From NCBI RefSeq assembly GCF_011683955.1, contig NZ_JAAQPI010000010.1:62001-126000 (forward strand): a DNA stretch of 64,000 nucleotides, written 5' to 3'. Made by a program: the position numbers and the translations under genes. The stretch comes from Pseudomaricurvus alkylphenolicus (lineage in GTDB: Bacteria; Pseudomonadota; Gammaproteobacteria; Pseudomonadales; Cellvibrionaceae). Positions 1 through 9,414 of the stretch are shown in pieces. Below the pieces are notes generated by a model, which worked only from the letters and a program-made list of their open reading frames with translations, was not told the origin of the DNA and did no database searches. Every line of letters starts with the position of its first letter. The first letter of the stretch is position 1.

Positions 1-1
1 T

Positions 2-1285
2 GAGCGCTCCCGCCAGGTGATGCCATCGGGTTATACCCGGCAAATGACTGTGCAGAAGCCGCATCCACTTTATGCCCATCATGCTGAGGGTTGCTGGATC
101 ACGGATGTGGAAGGGGGGCGCCGTGTTGACTATACCAACAACTTTACGGCACTCATTCACGGCCACGGCCGTCGGGAAATTCTTGAGGCCATCACCCAGC
201 AATCGGGCAACCTGATATCCAGCATCATGCCCACCGAGCCCGAGGTGCAGCTGGCTGAGCTGCTGTGTGAGCGCATACCGAGCTGCGAAGAAGTGCGTTT
301 TATGAATTCCGGTACCGAAGCGGTGATGATCGCCGTTAAGGCCGCTCGCGCGTTCACCGGCAAAAGTAAAATCGCGAAGGTGGAGGGTGGTTACCACGGG
401 CAGTTTGACCTGACGGAAACCAGCTTTCAGCCATCACCTGAACTCTGGGGTGATCCAAAAGCCCCTAATGCCGTCAGCAATCAAGTGGGAACCCCTCAAA
501 GTGTGCTCGACGAGGTGGTGGTATTGCCGCTCAACGATATTGAGTCCAGTCGTGCACTGCTCCGGCGCCACGCCGATGAATTGTCTCTGGTGATCATTGA
601 TCCTTTGCGCATGCAAATGGGGCTGGTGGAGCCGGAACTCGACTACTTGACCATGCTGAGAGAGGAAACAGAAAGGTTGGGTATCGTTTTGATCTTTGAT
701 GAGGTGATGTCCCTGCGCAGCAGTTACAGTGGCACTCAGGGGCTCAAAGGCATCACTCCGGATCTGACCACCATGGGCAAAATCATTGGGGGTGGCTTTC
801 CTATTGGTGCGCTGGGTGGCAAACGTGAATTTATGTCGGTGTTTTCCATCGACGAGGGTGACCCCAAGGTCAAACACAGCGGAACCTTTACCGCCAACCC
901 CATGTCCATGCACATTGGTCATGTGGCCATGGAACTGATGACGCCAGCCGCGTTTGATGAACTTGACCGCCTGGGGCAGCGTCTGCGTGGGGAGTTGGAG
1001 GAGATTCGTGCGCACTTCGGGATTCCCGGATACGTTGAGGGGGTGGGATCTGTCGGTGCCCTGATCATGAGCGAAAACCATATCGGCAACTACCGTGAGC
1101 TGGCGCTGGCGGCCAGAAACGGCTTGCTGGAGCGTATTGCGGTTTTCCAGAGTTTGCTGATGGAAGAGGGCCTGTCGACCATGCGAGGCGGATTTATTTT
1201 GTCCACGGCAATGGATGACGAGGTTATCGATTTTACCCTGCAGGGTGTACGCAATGCACTCGCTAAAATGAAATCCATGTTTTAA
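2..1285 (+). CDS. Class III aminotransferase (GSA-aminomutase-like), 5' partial
   Basis: This PLP-dependent fold-type I aminotransferase belongs to the glutamate-1-semialdehyde aminomutase / omega-transaminase group. The reading frame is open to the left edge of the window. The residues before the internal GTG/ATG at 17-22 align with the N-terminal part of the paralogue at 17436-18737, so the true start probably lies outside the window. Visible family motifs are NSGTEA (phosphate binding), GGYHGQ, FDEVMS (the Asp that contacts the pyridine nitrogen) and TTMGKIIGGG, which holds the Schiff-base lysine. The gene is followed after 31 bp by a Hyi-like isomerase and then a serine hydrolase. The family is certain. 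The substrate is not; by analogy with the paralogue an amino acid with a non-alpha amino group is likely. Confidence 0.88.
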   Translation, partial: ERSRQVMPSGYTRQMTVQKPHPLYAHHAEGCWITDVEGGRRVDYTNNFTALIHGHGRREILEAITQQSGNLISSIMPTEPEVQLAELLCERIPSCEEVRFMNSGTEAVMIAVKAARAFTGKSKIAKVEGGYHGQFDLTETSFQPSPELWGDPKAPNAVSNQVGTPQSVLDEVVVLPLNDIESSRALLRRHADELSLVIIDPLRMQMGLVEPELDYLTMLREETERLGIVLIFDEVMSLRSSYSGTQGLKGITPDLTTMGKIIGGGFPIGALGGKREFMSVFSIDEGDPKVKHSGTFTANPMSMHIGHVAMELMTPAAFDELDRLGQRLRGELEEIRAHFGIPGYVEGVGSVGALIMSENHIGNYRELALAARNGLLERIAVFQSLLMEEGLSTMRGGFILSTAMDDEVIDFTLQGVRNALAKMKSMF

Positions 1286-1316
1286 GTGATATCAGCCAAC
1301 GCATCGGGGAATCCCA

Positions 1317-2096
1317 GTGATAAAATTCAGCACCAGTGTTAATTTTCTTTTCAGCGAAAAACCGTTTCTGCAACGCTTTGCTGCCGCGCGTCAGGCTGGC
1401 ATCGAAGGCGTTGAGGTGCAATTAATGGAAGCGCCTGCAGCGGACATCGCCAACGCATCCCGCGAGGCTGGGGTTGAGGTGGTACTGATCAATGTTGATA
1501 TGGGAGATCTCTTGCAAGGTGGTCCTGGCTTGTCCGGGGTGCCCGGGCGGGAACAGGAATTTGCCGCAGCGGTTGAGCAGGCGGCTGAAAATGCCGACAT
1601 CACCGGATCGAGTTTTGTTCATCTCGGCCCGTCAAAAGTTCCCGATGGGACAAACCGCGAGCAATGTCTAGCGACCTATCTCAGCAATGTGGAAGCGTCA
1701 CTGAAGCTGGATATTTTTGCCAGTGGCAGATCGGTACCTTTGCTGGAACCGATGAACCCCGTTGATATGCCGGACGCTCTCTTTAGTGATATTGATGAGG
1801 CGGCCTCTCTATTACGACGGGAATTCGGAGGTGCGGTGGGTCTGCAATTTGATATTTATCATGTGGAGAAGTCTGGTAAAAATGCCGTCCAGGCTTGGCA
1901 CAACCACTATGACCAGATTCGACACGTGCAGTTCAGCGATACCCCAAATCGCCAGGAACCGGGTACCGGTGAAGTGGACTTCGAGGCGATATTCAAAACC
2001 ATTGCCGAGAGCGACTACACTGGATGGGTGGGGGCGGAATATTTTCCGTCACGTCCCAGTGAGCAGACGCTGGGCTGGCTAAGCCATGCCAAGTAA
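1317..2096 (+). CDS. Hydroxypyruvate isomerase-like TIM-barrel protein
   Basis: This 259-residue protein belongs to the AP-endonuclease-2 / xylose isomerase-like TIM-barrel family and resembles hydroxypyruvate isomerase (Hyi) along its length. Recognisable features are the N-terminal KFSTSVNFLF strand, the PGREQEF segment typical of Hyi proteins, a metal-binding Glu region near LLEPMN, QFDIYH, and a C-terminal GAEYFPS. Translation starts at GTG 1317 behind a GGGGAA-type ribosome site. The gene lies 31 bp after the aminotransferase, and its last codons overlap the next gene. In the family these enzymes interconvert hydroxypyruvate and tartronate semialdehyde or isomerise other keto sugars or acids. 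The specific substrate here is inferred only from family membership. Confidence 0.8.
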   Translation: MIKFSTSVNFLFSEKPFLQRFAAARQAGIEGVEVQLMEAPAADIANASREAGVEVVLINVDMGDLLQGGPGLSGVPGREQEFAAAVEQAAENADITGSSFVHLGPSKVPDGTNREQCLATYLSNVEASLKLDIFASGRSVPLLEPMNPVDMPDALFSDIDEAASLLRREFGGAVGLQFDIYHVEKSGKNAVQAWHNHYDQIRHVQFSDTPNRQEPGTGEVDFEAIFKTIAESDYTGWVGAEYFPSRPSEQTLGWLSHAK

Positions 2097-3315
2097 AACA
2101 GTCACAAGAGACGGCACATTACACCAAGCCATGAACAAATTTCCAGAGCCCCGGAATCTGGACCAGCAACTTCAGCAATCTCTGGAGGCGCTGTTGTCTA
2201 ACCAGGACTATCAGGTCTTCAATGCCGTCATTGATATCCAAGTCCCCTCACAGCGGTATCGGTTCAGCGGCGCGGCCGGTTTAGCCGCTGAGCGTCTTAA
2301 AATGCATCCCGATCAACCCTTTCACTGGGCGAGCGTGGGCAAGACGCTAACAGCCTTGATTATCGTTCAAGCCGATGACAGGGGGCTATTTGGGGACAAG
2401 GGACTCGATACCGCACTGGCGGAGATTGGTCTGTTCGGTGATGCGGTGCTCGATCGCTTGCATCACAATGCAGGGCGACTGATTACGATGAGGCAACTAC
2501 TGACCCACACCGCGGGCCTGCGTGACGGTATGACGGACGACGCCGGGTCACTGGGCCAAGACGTGGGTGGTCTGGCCCCGCGTTCGTTGTTGGGTGCCAT
2601 GTTGCAAGGCGGTAACCAGGCGCTGAATCGCCACTGGATACCGTGGGACGCGAACGAGCTCGATGTCGATACGGCCGGCACATTGAATTACTACCTCCAT
2701 GGGGGGTTGGGCGAAGTTCCGGTGGCGCCGCCAGGGGCACGTTTTTACTATTCCGATACCGGGTACGTCATTCTCGGTCTGGTGGCGGAGCATGTGACTG
2801 GACAACCCCTGCAGAGGTTACTAAAGCAGTGGGTTTTTGAACCTCTGGGTCTTACCGATACCTACCTCGCCTACCGTGAACCGCTGCCTGACCGGCAAAA
2901 ACTGATGGAGGAAGCCGAGGTCTACGCCGAATCCCAGCCGTTACTCAGCTCCGGATTCAATCTTTCCTTCGACTGGGGCGGTGGCGGCATCGTGTCATCG
3001 GCGGTCAGTATGAACCGTATTCTACAGGCTGTGATACAGGGAGAATTGCTGTCCCCGGAAAAGGCACAACTGATGTGTCAGTGGTGTCAACCTGCGGCCC
3101 TGAAACAACCGAGAACCGGCGTAGGACTGGGCATGTTCCGTACTCAGTGCCAGCAGGGGGAGCTTTGGGGGCACTCCGGCGCTTGGGGGGCCAAAATGTT
3201 TTATCACCCTCAGGGGGATATCTACTTTTCCGGTACCGTCAATCAGGCCGTGGGGACCGGCAATTGGCACTGGGAGTTTATTGAGCGGGTGCGCCGTTGT
3301 TTCGGCGATTCCTGA
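2086..3315 (+). CDS. Serine hydrolase of the beta-lactamase/class C (S12) family
   Basis: This 409-residue member of the S12 group covers class C beta-lactamases, D-aminopeptidases, esterases and MlrB-type peptidases. The catalytic SxxK is SVGK at about residues 83-86, the Tyr motif is YSD at about 222-224, and an HSG triad at about 363-365 takes the place of KTG. No obvious export signal is seen, so a cytoplasmic location is possible. The ATG at 2086 overlaps the upstream gene by 11 bp, which implies translational coupling; an internal ATG at 2131 is an alternative start. The context of amino-acid and peptide catabolism favours a peptidase, amidase or esterase over antibiotic resistance. The substrate cannot be read from the sequence. 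Confidence 0.85.
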   Translation: MPSKTVTRDGTLHQAMNKFPEPRNLDQQLQQSLEALLSNQDYQVFNAVIDIQVPSQRYRFSGAAGLAAERLKMHPDQPFHWASVGKTLTALIIVQADDRGLFGDKGLDTALAEIGLFGDAVLDRLHHNAGRLITMRQLLTHTAGLRDGMTDDAGSLGQDVGGLAPRSLLGAMLQGGNQALNRHWIPWDANELDVDTAGTLNYYLHGGLGEVPVAPPGARFYYSDTGYVILGLVAEHVTGQPLQRLLKQWVFEPLGLTDTYLAYREPLPDRQKLMEEAEVYAESQPLLSSGFNLSFDWGGGGIVSSAVSMNRILQAVIQGELLSPEKAQLMCQWCQPAALKQPRTGVGLGMFRTQCQQGELWGHSGAWGAKMFYHPQGDIYFSGTVNQAVGTGNWHWEFIERVRRCFGDS

Positions 3316-3319
3316 AACC

Positions 3320-3333
3320 TGACCTGAGGGCCG
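3320..3333. promoter_or_regulatory. Degenerate TGACC-N4-GGTCA half-site before the tetR gene
   Basis: The sequence TGACCTGAGGGCCG has a perfect left half and three of five matches in the right half of the palindrome found at six other promoters in this window. It lies about 70 bp upstream of the TetR start and could mediate weak autoregulation. It also partly overlaps the end of the preceding gene region and may be chance. Confidence 0.25.
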
Positions 3334-3400
3334 GTTTGGAGCTGGCGCCAGGCTTTTCCTGTGATACACTAGCGGTCTTTCATTCAGGTAAGTCAGCTCT

Positions 3401-4123
3401 ATGATTGCACCCATCAAATTTGCCACCTATATGGAAGTCCAGGCACAGGAAATCCAGTCTGCCCGCAGCGCCAAAAAATCACAGCTGCGATTGATGGCGG
3501 CCTTGGCGAATTTGTTAGAGAGCGCGGAGTTTGCTGATATCAAAGTGATTGATATCACAAAAAAGGCGGGTCTGGCCAAAGGCACTTTTTTCATCCATTT
3601 CAAGACCAAAGACGATATTGTGGAAGAGCTGTTGCAACAATACGTCAGCTTCGAGCGCAATATGCTTCCAGTCGCCAGTCGCCATGCTGATCCCTTTGAT
3701 GGCATACTTGAAATCGTCAACTGGTACGAAAAAACCTTTGCCACGAATCACGGGGTGTTGGGCTGTCTGGTGCAACTCAGCGGCGGCGATACCCGCTACC
3801 GCAAGCTGTGGTTGAAGCGAAACTCCGAGCTGCTGAACGAGTGGGTCGGGCAGGCCAGCGCGACGCTGGATCTTGGCGAAGAGAATGATCCCCTGGTTCG
3901 CCACGTGCTGCACGCCGCCGGCGCGATCATGGACCAAAGTCTGTTTGAACGCTATGGACTGGCGGCAAAGGGCGAGGAATATGATCTGGATACCGATTCA
4001 TTGATTGAGATGCACGCGGTACTGATGTATCGGGCGGTCTACGGCCAGGACCCTGAACCCTCCAAACTGAAGATCATGAAACCCTTGGTGGAACGAAAAC
4101 CTGATCTGCAAGTCGTCACCTGA
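3401..4123 (+). CDS. TetR/AcrR family transcriptional regulator
   Basis: This 240-residue protein has a TetR-type N-terminal helix-turn-helix at about residues 27-75. It includes ITKKAGLAKGTFFIHFKTK, the usual recognition helix followed by the conserved TxYxHFxxK-like segment. The rest is an all-helical ligand-binding and dimerisation region with no further recognisable motif. Known TetR proteins repress until a small ligand, often a pathway intermediate or acyl-CoA, releases them from a palindrome. This is the only TetR gene in the window. It sits next to the thiolase operon, whose promoter carries TGACC-N4-GGTCA, so it is the best candidate for the factor binding all six copies. That link is inference. 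Confidence 0.9.
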   Translation: MIAPIKFATYMEVQAQEIQSARSAKKSQLRLMAALANLLESAEFADIKVIDITKKAGLAKGTFFIHFKTKDDIVEELLQQYVSFERNMLPVASRHADPFDGILEIVNWYEKTFATNHGVLGCLVQLSGGDTRYRKLWLKRNSELLNEWVGQASATLDLGEENDPLVRHVLHAAGAIMDQSLFERYGLAAKGEEYDLDTDSLIEMHAVLMYRAVYGQDPEPSKLKIMKPLVERKPDLQVVT

Positions 4124-4155
4124 ACCTGCATACAATTTCACCCTTGGCCTTATAT

Positions 4156-4180
4156 ACCCGCTGATCAGTGTGGGTTTTAT
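4156..4180 (+). terminator. Possible weak terminator after tetR
   Basis: A short inverted repeat (ACCCGC ... GTGGGT, with one G-U pair) is followed by TTTTAT, 33 bp after the tetR stop codon. The stem is short, so this is a weak call. Confidence 0.3.
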
Positions 4181-4283
4181 CCCCTCTGGACGCATTTCGC
4201 CGTGTTACCGCGATCACCTTGATCGCTACCGTCCAAAGTCGAGTGATTGCCCCGCCGGATTGAGGAAGCGAACAAATTTTGCC

Positions 4284-4312
4284 TTGTAACTGACCCAAAG
4301 GTCATGTAATGT
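4284..4312 (+). promoter_or_regulatory. Promoter with TGACC-N4-GGTCA operator, thiolase operon
   Basis: The perfect palindrome TGACCCAAAGGTCA lies at 4291-4304. A plausible sigma-70 promoter surrounds it: TTGTAA at 4284-4289, a 17-bp spacer, and TAATGT at 4307-4312, so the operator fills the spacer. The thiolase start is 37 bp downstream of the -10 box. The placement fits repression by steric blocking. Confidence 0.75.
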
Positions 4313-4348
4313 TTTTGTATTCCTTTCAATTGCTACAGAGACAACAGC

Positions 4349-5557
4349 ATGACTACAGACGCCCTTATTTTTGATGCTATCAGGACGCCAAGAGGCCGAG
4401 GCAAGGCCACGGGTGCTTTGCACGAGGTGAAACCGATCTCTCTTGTTAGCAGCTTGCTCAACGCACTTGTCGAGCGCAATGCATTTGATACCGCCGCCGT
4501 GGATGACATTGTTTTGGGATGCGTGACCGCTGTAGGTGACCAGGGCTGCGACATTGCTAAAACCGCCGCGCTGGCCGCGGGCTGGAACCAAGACGTTGCC
4601 GGCATGACTCTGAATCGCTACTGCGCATCGGGCCTGGAAGCCGTCAATACGGCAGCCATGAAGATTCGTTCGGGCTGGGAGCAACTGGTGGTTGCCGGTG
4701 GTGTCGAATCCATGTCCCGTGTGCCGATGGGCTCTGACGGTGGCCCTTGGTTGCATGACCCCGAGACTAACTTCCGCACCGGTTTTATGCCACAAGGTGT
4801 GGGTGCCGATTTGATGGCGACTCTCGACGGGTTTACGCGTGATGAGGTGGACCGCTTCGCCGTCCGTTCTCATCAAAAAGCCGCTAAGGCCTGGCAAGAG
4901 GGCCGCTTTGCACGTTCGGTGGTGCCGGTCAATGATCGAGTCGGCCAGCTTATTTTGGATCATGATGAGTTGGTACGCCCCGATGCCAGCGTTGAGTCAT
5001 TGTCCGGGCTCAAGCCGTCGTTTCAATCTATGGGTGACATGGGTTATGACGATGTGGCGAGAGAAAAATATCACTGGGTGGAATCCATCCGACACATTCA
5101 CCACGCAGGCAATTCCTCAGGCATTGTGGATGGCGCGGCGCTGGTGCTCATGGGTAATCAGGCCATGGCGGATCGATTTGAGTTGAAGCCACGAGCAAGA
5201 GTGGTATCTACGGCGCTGGTTGGCACGGACCCGACATTGATGCTGGCCGGACCTGCACCTGCTGCGCGCAAGGCATTAGACATCGCGGGGCTGAGTGCTG
5301 AAGACATCGATTTGTTCGAAGTCAACGAGGCGTTCGCCGCGGTAGTGATGCGCTTTATCAATGACATGAATATCGACGAAGCCAAGGTCAATATCAACGG
5401 CGGCTCTATTGCCATGGGCCATCCCCTTGGCGCAACTGGCGCCATCATTATTGGCACCTTGGTGGACGAACTGGAAGCCCGCGATCTGCAGCGCGGGCTG
5501 GCCACTCTGTGTGTAGGTGGTGGCATGGGCATAGCCACCATTATCGAGCGTGTTTGA
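4349..5557 (+). CDS. Acetyl-CoA acyltransferase (thiolase)
   Basis: This 402-residue thiolase has the full active-site set: the acyl-accepting cysteine in NRYCASG (about C92), [16 protein letters not shown] with the catalytic histidine, and the second cysteine in LCVGGGMG (about C388). It would cleave 3-ketoacyl-CoA to acetyl-CoA plus a shortened acyl-CoA, or act in the condensing direction. It is the first gene of an operon whose second gene encodes the matching hydratase/3-hydroxyacyl-CoA dehydrogenase, which together resemble a FadBA or FadJI beta-oxidation pair. Expression probably depends on the TGACC-N4-GGTCA operator just upstream. In the window's catabolic scheme it would also split the acetoacetyl-CoA derived from BKACE product. 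Confidence 0.93.
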   Translation: MTTDALIFDAIRTPRGRGKATGALHEVKPISLVSSLLNALVERNAFDTAAVDDIVLGCVTAVGDQGCDIAKTAALAAGWNQDVAGMTLNRYCASGLEAVNTAAMKIRSGWEQLVVAGGVESMSRVPMGSDGGPWLHDPETNFRTGFMPQGVGADLMATLDGFTRDEVDRFAVRSHQKAAKAWQEGRFARSVVPVNDRVGQLILDHDELVRPDASVESLSGLKPSFQSMGDMGYDDVAREKYHWVESIRHIHHAGNSSGIVDGAALVLMGNQAMADRFELKPRARVVSTALVGTDPTLMLAGPAPAARKALDIAGLSAEDIDLFEVNEAFAAVVMRFINDMNIDEAKVNINGGSIAMGHPLGATGAIIIGTLVDELEARDLQRGLATLCVGGGMGIATIIERV

Positions 5558-5597
5558 ACGCACGGCACCGAAAGACAAGATTGTGAGAACAAAACCT

Positions 5598-7760
5598 ATG
5601 ACTTCAATTCGCTACGAAAAAGACGAGCACAATATCGTGCACTTGGTACTGGACAACCCCCAGGGTTCCGCCAATATCATGGACGATGCCTTTATGGATT
5701 CACTGGATGCTGTGGTGGAGCGGCTGCAACAGGACGAATTCAATGGTGTGATTATCCGCTCGGCAAAGAAAACGTTTTTTGCCGGTGCCAACCTCAATCA
5801 GGTGTACCAGATTAACGAGGATACCGCCCATAGTGCCTACGACAACTGCACTCGCATCAAAAAAGCGGTGCGGGTCTGGGAGACCAGTGGCAAGCCCGTG
5901 GTGGCCTGTATCAATGGCGCCGCATTGGGCGGCGGTTGGGAACTGGCTCTGTCCTGTCACCATCGCGTTTGTCTGAGCAGGGGTGTGATGCTGGGCCTGC
6001 CGGAAGTGTCCCTGGGGCTATTGCCCGGCGCCGGCGGTATTACCCGCACGGTACGAATGTTGGGCATTCAGGGGGCCATGCCTTATCTGGTGGAAGGCAA
6101 GCAGTTTAAGCCCCAAGCCGGAATGGACGCGGGTCTGGTGGACCAAATTGTGGATACCGAAGAGGAAATGCTGCAGGCCGCCGTGGCCTGGATCGGTAAT
6201 AACCCCGAGGCCGTTCAGCCTTGGGATAAAAAGGGTTACAAAATGCCAGGCGGTAAACCATCGAGTCCGGCAATGGCTCAATTACTGCCTATCGCGCCTG
6301 CCATGATGCGACAGAAAACCCGAGGCGTGCAGCCGGCACCGGAGACGATTTTGTCTACCATCGTCGAGGGGGCCCAGGTGGATTTTGAGAGCGCCTGTCG
6401 TATTGAAAGCCGATACTTTGCCGAGCTTGCCTCAGGACAGGTGGCAAAAAATATGATCGGTACCTTCTTCTTCCAATTGAACGAGATCAAGTCCGGTGCC
6501 TGTCGACCCCAGGGCGTGGAGCCTCGTCGTTTCGACAAAGTGGCGGTACTGGGGGCGGGCATGATGGGCGCAGGCATCGCGTTTACTTGTGCCAAGAGCG
6601 GCATTCCCACCATTCTCAAAGACATCAGTCTGGAAAACGCCGAAAAGGGTAAAGACTACGCGCGCAAACAATTGCAGAAACAGGTCGATCGCGGTCGCAT
6701 CAGTTCGGAAAAAATGGACACGACACTGGCCTTGATAACACCCAGCGCCGATGCCTCTGATCTGCAGGGGTGCGACATGGTGGTGGAAGCGGTGTTTGAA
6801 GACCGGAACCTCAAAGCCTCGGTCACTCGCGAGACAGAGACGAATACAAGCAGTACCACCATCTTTGCCAGCAACACCTCATCACTGCCGATTACGGGTT
6901 TGGCGCAAGCGGCGCAAAGACCCGACAACTATATTGGCCTGCATTTCTTTTCGCCGGTGGATAAGATGCCATTGGTGGAAATCATCTGTGGCGAGAAAAC
7001 CAGCGACCAATGTCTGGCTCAGGCCTACGACTTTGTGCAGCAGATAGGCAAGGTGCCGATCGTGGTGAACGACAGTCGAGGTTTCTACACCACACGTATT
7101 TTCAGTACCTACACCATGGAAAGCGTGGCCATGGTAGGTGAGGGCATCAGTGTGGCCTCCATCGAAAACGCCGCGTATCTTAGCGGATGCCCGGTTGGGC
7201 CTCTGAGCGTGGTCGACGAAGTGACGATCACTTTGGCTGAAAAAGTCAGAACCCAAACCATTAAGGATCTGGATGCCGAGGGTAAGACCTATACACCACA
7301 TCCCGCCGATTCAACCGTAGACTGGATGCTGGCCAATAACCGCCACGGCAAGGCCAGCGGTGGTGGCTTCTTTGACTATCCCGAGGGCAAGAAAAAACAG
7401 GTCTGGCAGGGCCTCGTCGACCACTTTTACCAAGAAGATGCACAGATTCCCCTGCAGGACATTAAAGACCGTCTGTTGTTTGCCCAGTCCATCGAAACCG
7501 TTCGATGCCTGGACGAGAGCGTATTGATCAGTACCCGCGACGCCAACATCGGCTCAATTATGGGAATCGGATTTCCACCGTGGACGGGAGGCACGCTGCA
7601 ATTTATCAATAGCTATGGCCTCAAAGCGTTCGTGACGCGCGCAAGGGACTTGGCGATTAAGTACGGAGATCGTTTCGAGCCGCCCGCCAGTCTGGTGGAA
7701 AAAGCCGAGAGGGGTGAAGTCTACGGCGACGGCACTTTTGAGCTGGCGGAGTCCGCATAA
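5598..7760 (+). CDS. Multifunctional enoyl-CoA hydratase / 3-hydroxyacyl-CoA dehydrogenase (FadB/FadJ-like)
   Basis: This 720-residue fusion catalyses two consecutive beta-oxidation steps. The N-terminal crotonase domain (about residues 1-190) keeps both catalytic glutamates, in GGGWELAL (E115) and GLPEVSLG (E136), and the oxyanion motif FAGANL. The NAD-binding 3-hydroxyacyl-CoA dehydrogenase domain begins near residue 315 with VLGAGMMGAG, and its catalytic histidine is in GLHFFSPVDKMPL (about H449). The C-terminal half carries the two dehydrogenase C-domains. The ATG at 5598 is preferred because the family N-terminus begins there. The frame is open back to a GTG at 5550, overlapping the thiolase end, but the extra residues are atypical. 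The gene pairs with the upstream thiolase. Confidence 0.93.
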   Translation: MTSIRYEKDEHNIVHLVLDNPQGSANIMDDAFMDSLDAVVERLQQDEFNGVIIRSAKKTFFAGANLNQVYQINEDTAHSAYDNCTRIKKAVRVWETSGKPVVACINGAALGGGWELALSCHHRVCLSRGVMLGLPEVSLGLLPGAGGITRTVRMLGIQGAMPYLVEGKQFKPQAGMDAGLVDQIVDTEEEMLQAAVAWIGNNPEAVQPWDKKGYKMPGGKPSSPAMAQLLPIAPAMMRQKTRGVQPAPETILSTIVEGAQVDFESACRIESRYFAELASGQVAKNMIGTFFFQLNEIKSGACRPQGVEPRRFDKVAVLGAGMMGAGIAFTCAKSGIPTILKDISLENAEKGKDYARKQLQKQVDRGRISSEKMDTTLALITPSADASDLQGCDMVVEAVFEDRNLKASVTRETETNTSSTTIFASNTSSLPITGLAQAAQRPDNYIGLHFFSPVDKMPLVEIICGEKTSDQCLAQAYDFVQQIGKVPIVVNDSRGFYTTRIFSTYTMESVAMVGEGISVASIENAAYLSGCPVGPLSVVDEVTITLAEKVRTQTIKDLDAEGKTYTPHPADSTVDWMLANNRHGKASGGGFFDYPEGKKKQVWQGLVDHFYQEDAQIPLQDIKDRLLFAQSIETVRCLDESVLISTRDANIGSIMGIGFPPWTGGTLQFINSYGLKAFVTRARDLAIKYGDRFEPPASLVEKAERGEVYGDGTFELAESA

Positions 7761-7762
7761 CC

Positions 7763-8722
7763 ATGACCGACCTGCTTGAGGTAGCCTACCAAGTAATCAA
7801 GCCGGAGATTGAAGTCGTTGCCGAGGGGCTACGTTTTCCCGAGGGGCCAATCGCACTCGCGGACGGTTCGCTGCTGGTGGTTGAAATTGCCGGTAAGGCT
7901 CTGACCCGCGTTGCGGCCGATGGCACGCTGAGTGTCATCGCAGAGCTGGAGGGTGGCCCCAACGGGGCTGCTCTGGGGCCCGATGGTTGGTGTTACATTT
8001 GCAACAGTGGCGGCTGGCTGCACCAGAAATTTGACGATGGTTTCTACTACACGGTAGGTCAATCGCCGGACAATGGTTGGATTGAAAAGGTTAATCTGCA
8101 AACCGGTGAAATTCAAACACTCTATGACAGCTGTGATGGCCAGCCCCTGAGGGCACCCAACGATATTGTTTTTGATCGAGCGGGTGGATTTTATTTCACC
8201 GATCACGGCAAGGCGGATTCATTCAAGCGAGACGTCACCGCCGTTTACTATGCGGCGGCTGACGGATCAGGCATTCGCGAGGTTATTCGCCCACTGCTGA
8301 CGCCAAATGGTATTGGCCTGTCGCCGGATGAAAACATACTTTATGTCGCCGAAACGCACTCGCGCAGGCTCTGGGCGTTTGAGCTGGCGGGGACCGGAGA
8401 AATTGAGCCTGTTCCGCGACCAGCATCAGTCAATGGTGGTCGTCTGGTGGCTGGATTGCCAGATGGATTTCTTCTCGATTCCCTGGCGGTCGACAGTGCC
8501 GGGCATATCTGCGTAGGTTCCATTGGCAAAGGCCACGGTGGGGTCTGGGACATCAGTCCTGATGGACGTTGCCGTACTTTTTTTTCCATGGACGATCCTT
8601 TCTGCACAAATATCTGTTTCGGTGCTCGAGACAGAGATGCGGCGTATGTAACCTGTTCCGGCAGCGGGCGCCTGGTTTCCTTTAAATGGCCCCGTCCTGG
8701 AGCATCGATCAATTTCCTATGA
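7763..8722 (+). CDS. SMP-30/gluconolactonase/LRE family hydrolase
   Basis: This 319-residue six-bladed propeller protein of the SMP-30 / gluconolactonase family carries FPEGP near the N-terminus (the metal-binding Glu region), APNDIVFD, and TPNGIGLSPDE in the usual positions. Members hydrolyse lactones or related esters with a divalent metal. The start is 2 bp after the FadB-like stop, and a GGAG ribosome site sits inside the preceding gene, so it is the third gene of the thiolase operon. A lactone or strained ester intermediate of the pathway is a reasonable substrate, but nothing in the sequence identifies it. Confidence 0.85.
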   Translation: MTDLLEVAYQVIKPEIEVVAEGLRFPEGPIALADGSLLVVEIAGKALTRVAADGTLSVIAELEGGPNGAALGPDGWCYICNSGGWLHQKFDDGFYYTVGQSPDNGWIEKVNLQTGEIQTLYDSCDGQPLRAPNDIVFDRAGGFYFTDHGKADSFKRDVTAVYYAAADGSGIREVIRPLLTPNGIGLSPDENILYVAETHSRRLWAFELAGTGEIEPVPRPASVNGGRLVAGLPDGFLLDSLAVDSAGHICVGSIGKGHGGVWDISPDGRCRTFFSMDDPFCTNICFGARDRDAAYVTCSGSGRLVSFKWPRPGASINFL

Positions 8723-8762
8723 ATGGATCGTTATTGGCAACCTATTGACCTTCAAACGCTGC

Positions 8763-8792
8763 AAACACCAATAGCGCGGAGAAATTGGTGGC
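8763..8792 (+). repeat. 30-bp imperfect direct repeat, left copy
   Basis: This segment matches 10433-10462 at 27 of 30 positions in the same orientation, sharing GGAGAAATTGGTGGC exactly. The two copies flank the AT-rich RidA / threonine dehydratase pair. Read on the minus strand, this copy can encode a short stretch (ATNFSALLVF) and is followed by a stop 30 bp further on, so it may be residual transporter coding sequence. Confidence 0.75.
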
Positions 8793-8892
8793 TATCAGAG
8801 TCAGAACGGTTGGGGGTGATCACTGTCAGGTATTCCGGGTTGCGTAACTGCTGTGGGTGACCCGGGGCGCTGGATCGACAAGACCCCCGCGC

Positions 8893-9363
8893 CTAACCTT
8901 CTATTTTAAATATTCCGTCAATCTCAACACTTGCATTGCCAGGCAAAGAACTACTTCCAACTGCCGCACGAGCATGAATTCCTTTATCCCCCATGACATT
9001 TAGAAGAAGATTTGATGCGCCATCTGCAACATTTGGATGACTTGCGAAACTTTCTTTAGCATTTACATATACGGTTAGCTTAAGACAGGATATGACGTCA
9101 TCCAGATTTCCATTGCAGGCTGTTTTCAATTGCAACAAAAGGTTAAGCATACATAGCTCCGCTGCTTTTTTTCCTTGATCAACAGTGATATCTTCTCCAA
9201 CATAACCAGTGTACTTCAATACTCCATTCCACTTGCATGTTTGACCGGATATATATACGACATCTGCATCTTTTGAAAAAGGAGTGTAGTTCGCAACAGG
9301 ATCATTGCTTTGCGGTAATGAAAGCCCAAGACCCATCAGTTTTTTCTCTATACTGGATGTCAT
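8893..9363 (-). CDS. RidA/YjgF family enamine deaminase
   Basis: This 156-residue Rid-family protein is the two-strand type with an N-terminal IEKKLMGLGLSLP segment, ANYTPF, VYISGQ and the C-terminal VEIDGIF strand. The family hydrolyses reactive enamine/imine products such as 2-aminoacrylate released by PLP-dependent dehydratases. The ATG at 9363 is chosen because the family N-terminus starts there; an upstream TTG at 9396 is less likely. It lies 51 bp downstream of a threonine/serine dehydratase gene, a sensible functional pair. Base composition is clearly more AT-rich than in neighbouring genes, with codons such as AAA, TTT and ATA common. This suggests separate acquisition. Confidence 0.9.
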   Translation of the reverse strand: MTSSIEKKLMGLGLSLPQSNDPVANYTPFSKDADVVYISGQTCKWNGVLKYTGYVGEDITVDQGKKAAELCMLNLLLQLKTACNGNLDDVISCLKLTVYVNAKESFASHPNVADGASNLLLNVMGDKGIHARAAVGSSSLPGNASVEIDGIFKIEG

Positions 9364-9414
9364 TTTATTAACATAACTCTCATAAATAGTGATCAAGAAT
9401 TTAACTATTTTAAA

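Noticed and set aside
2086-3315. Antibiotic-resistance beta-lactamase
   Set aside because: The protein has SxxK and YSD but an HSG third motif and a catabolic context; S12 family membership alone does not show lactam resistance.
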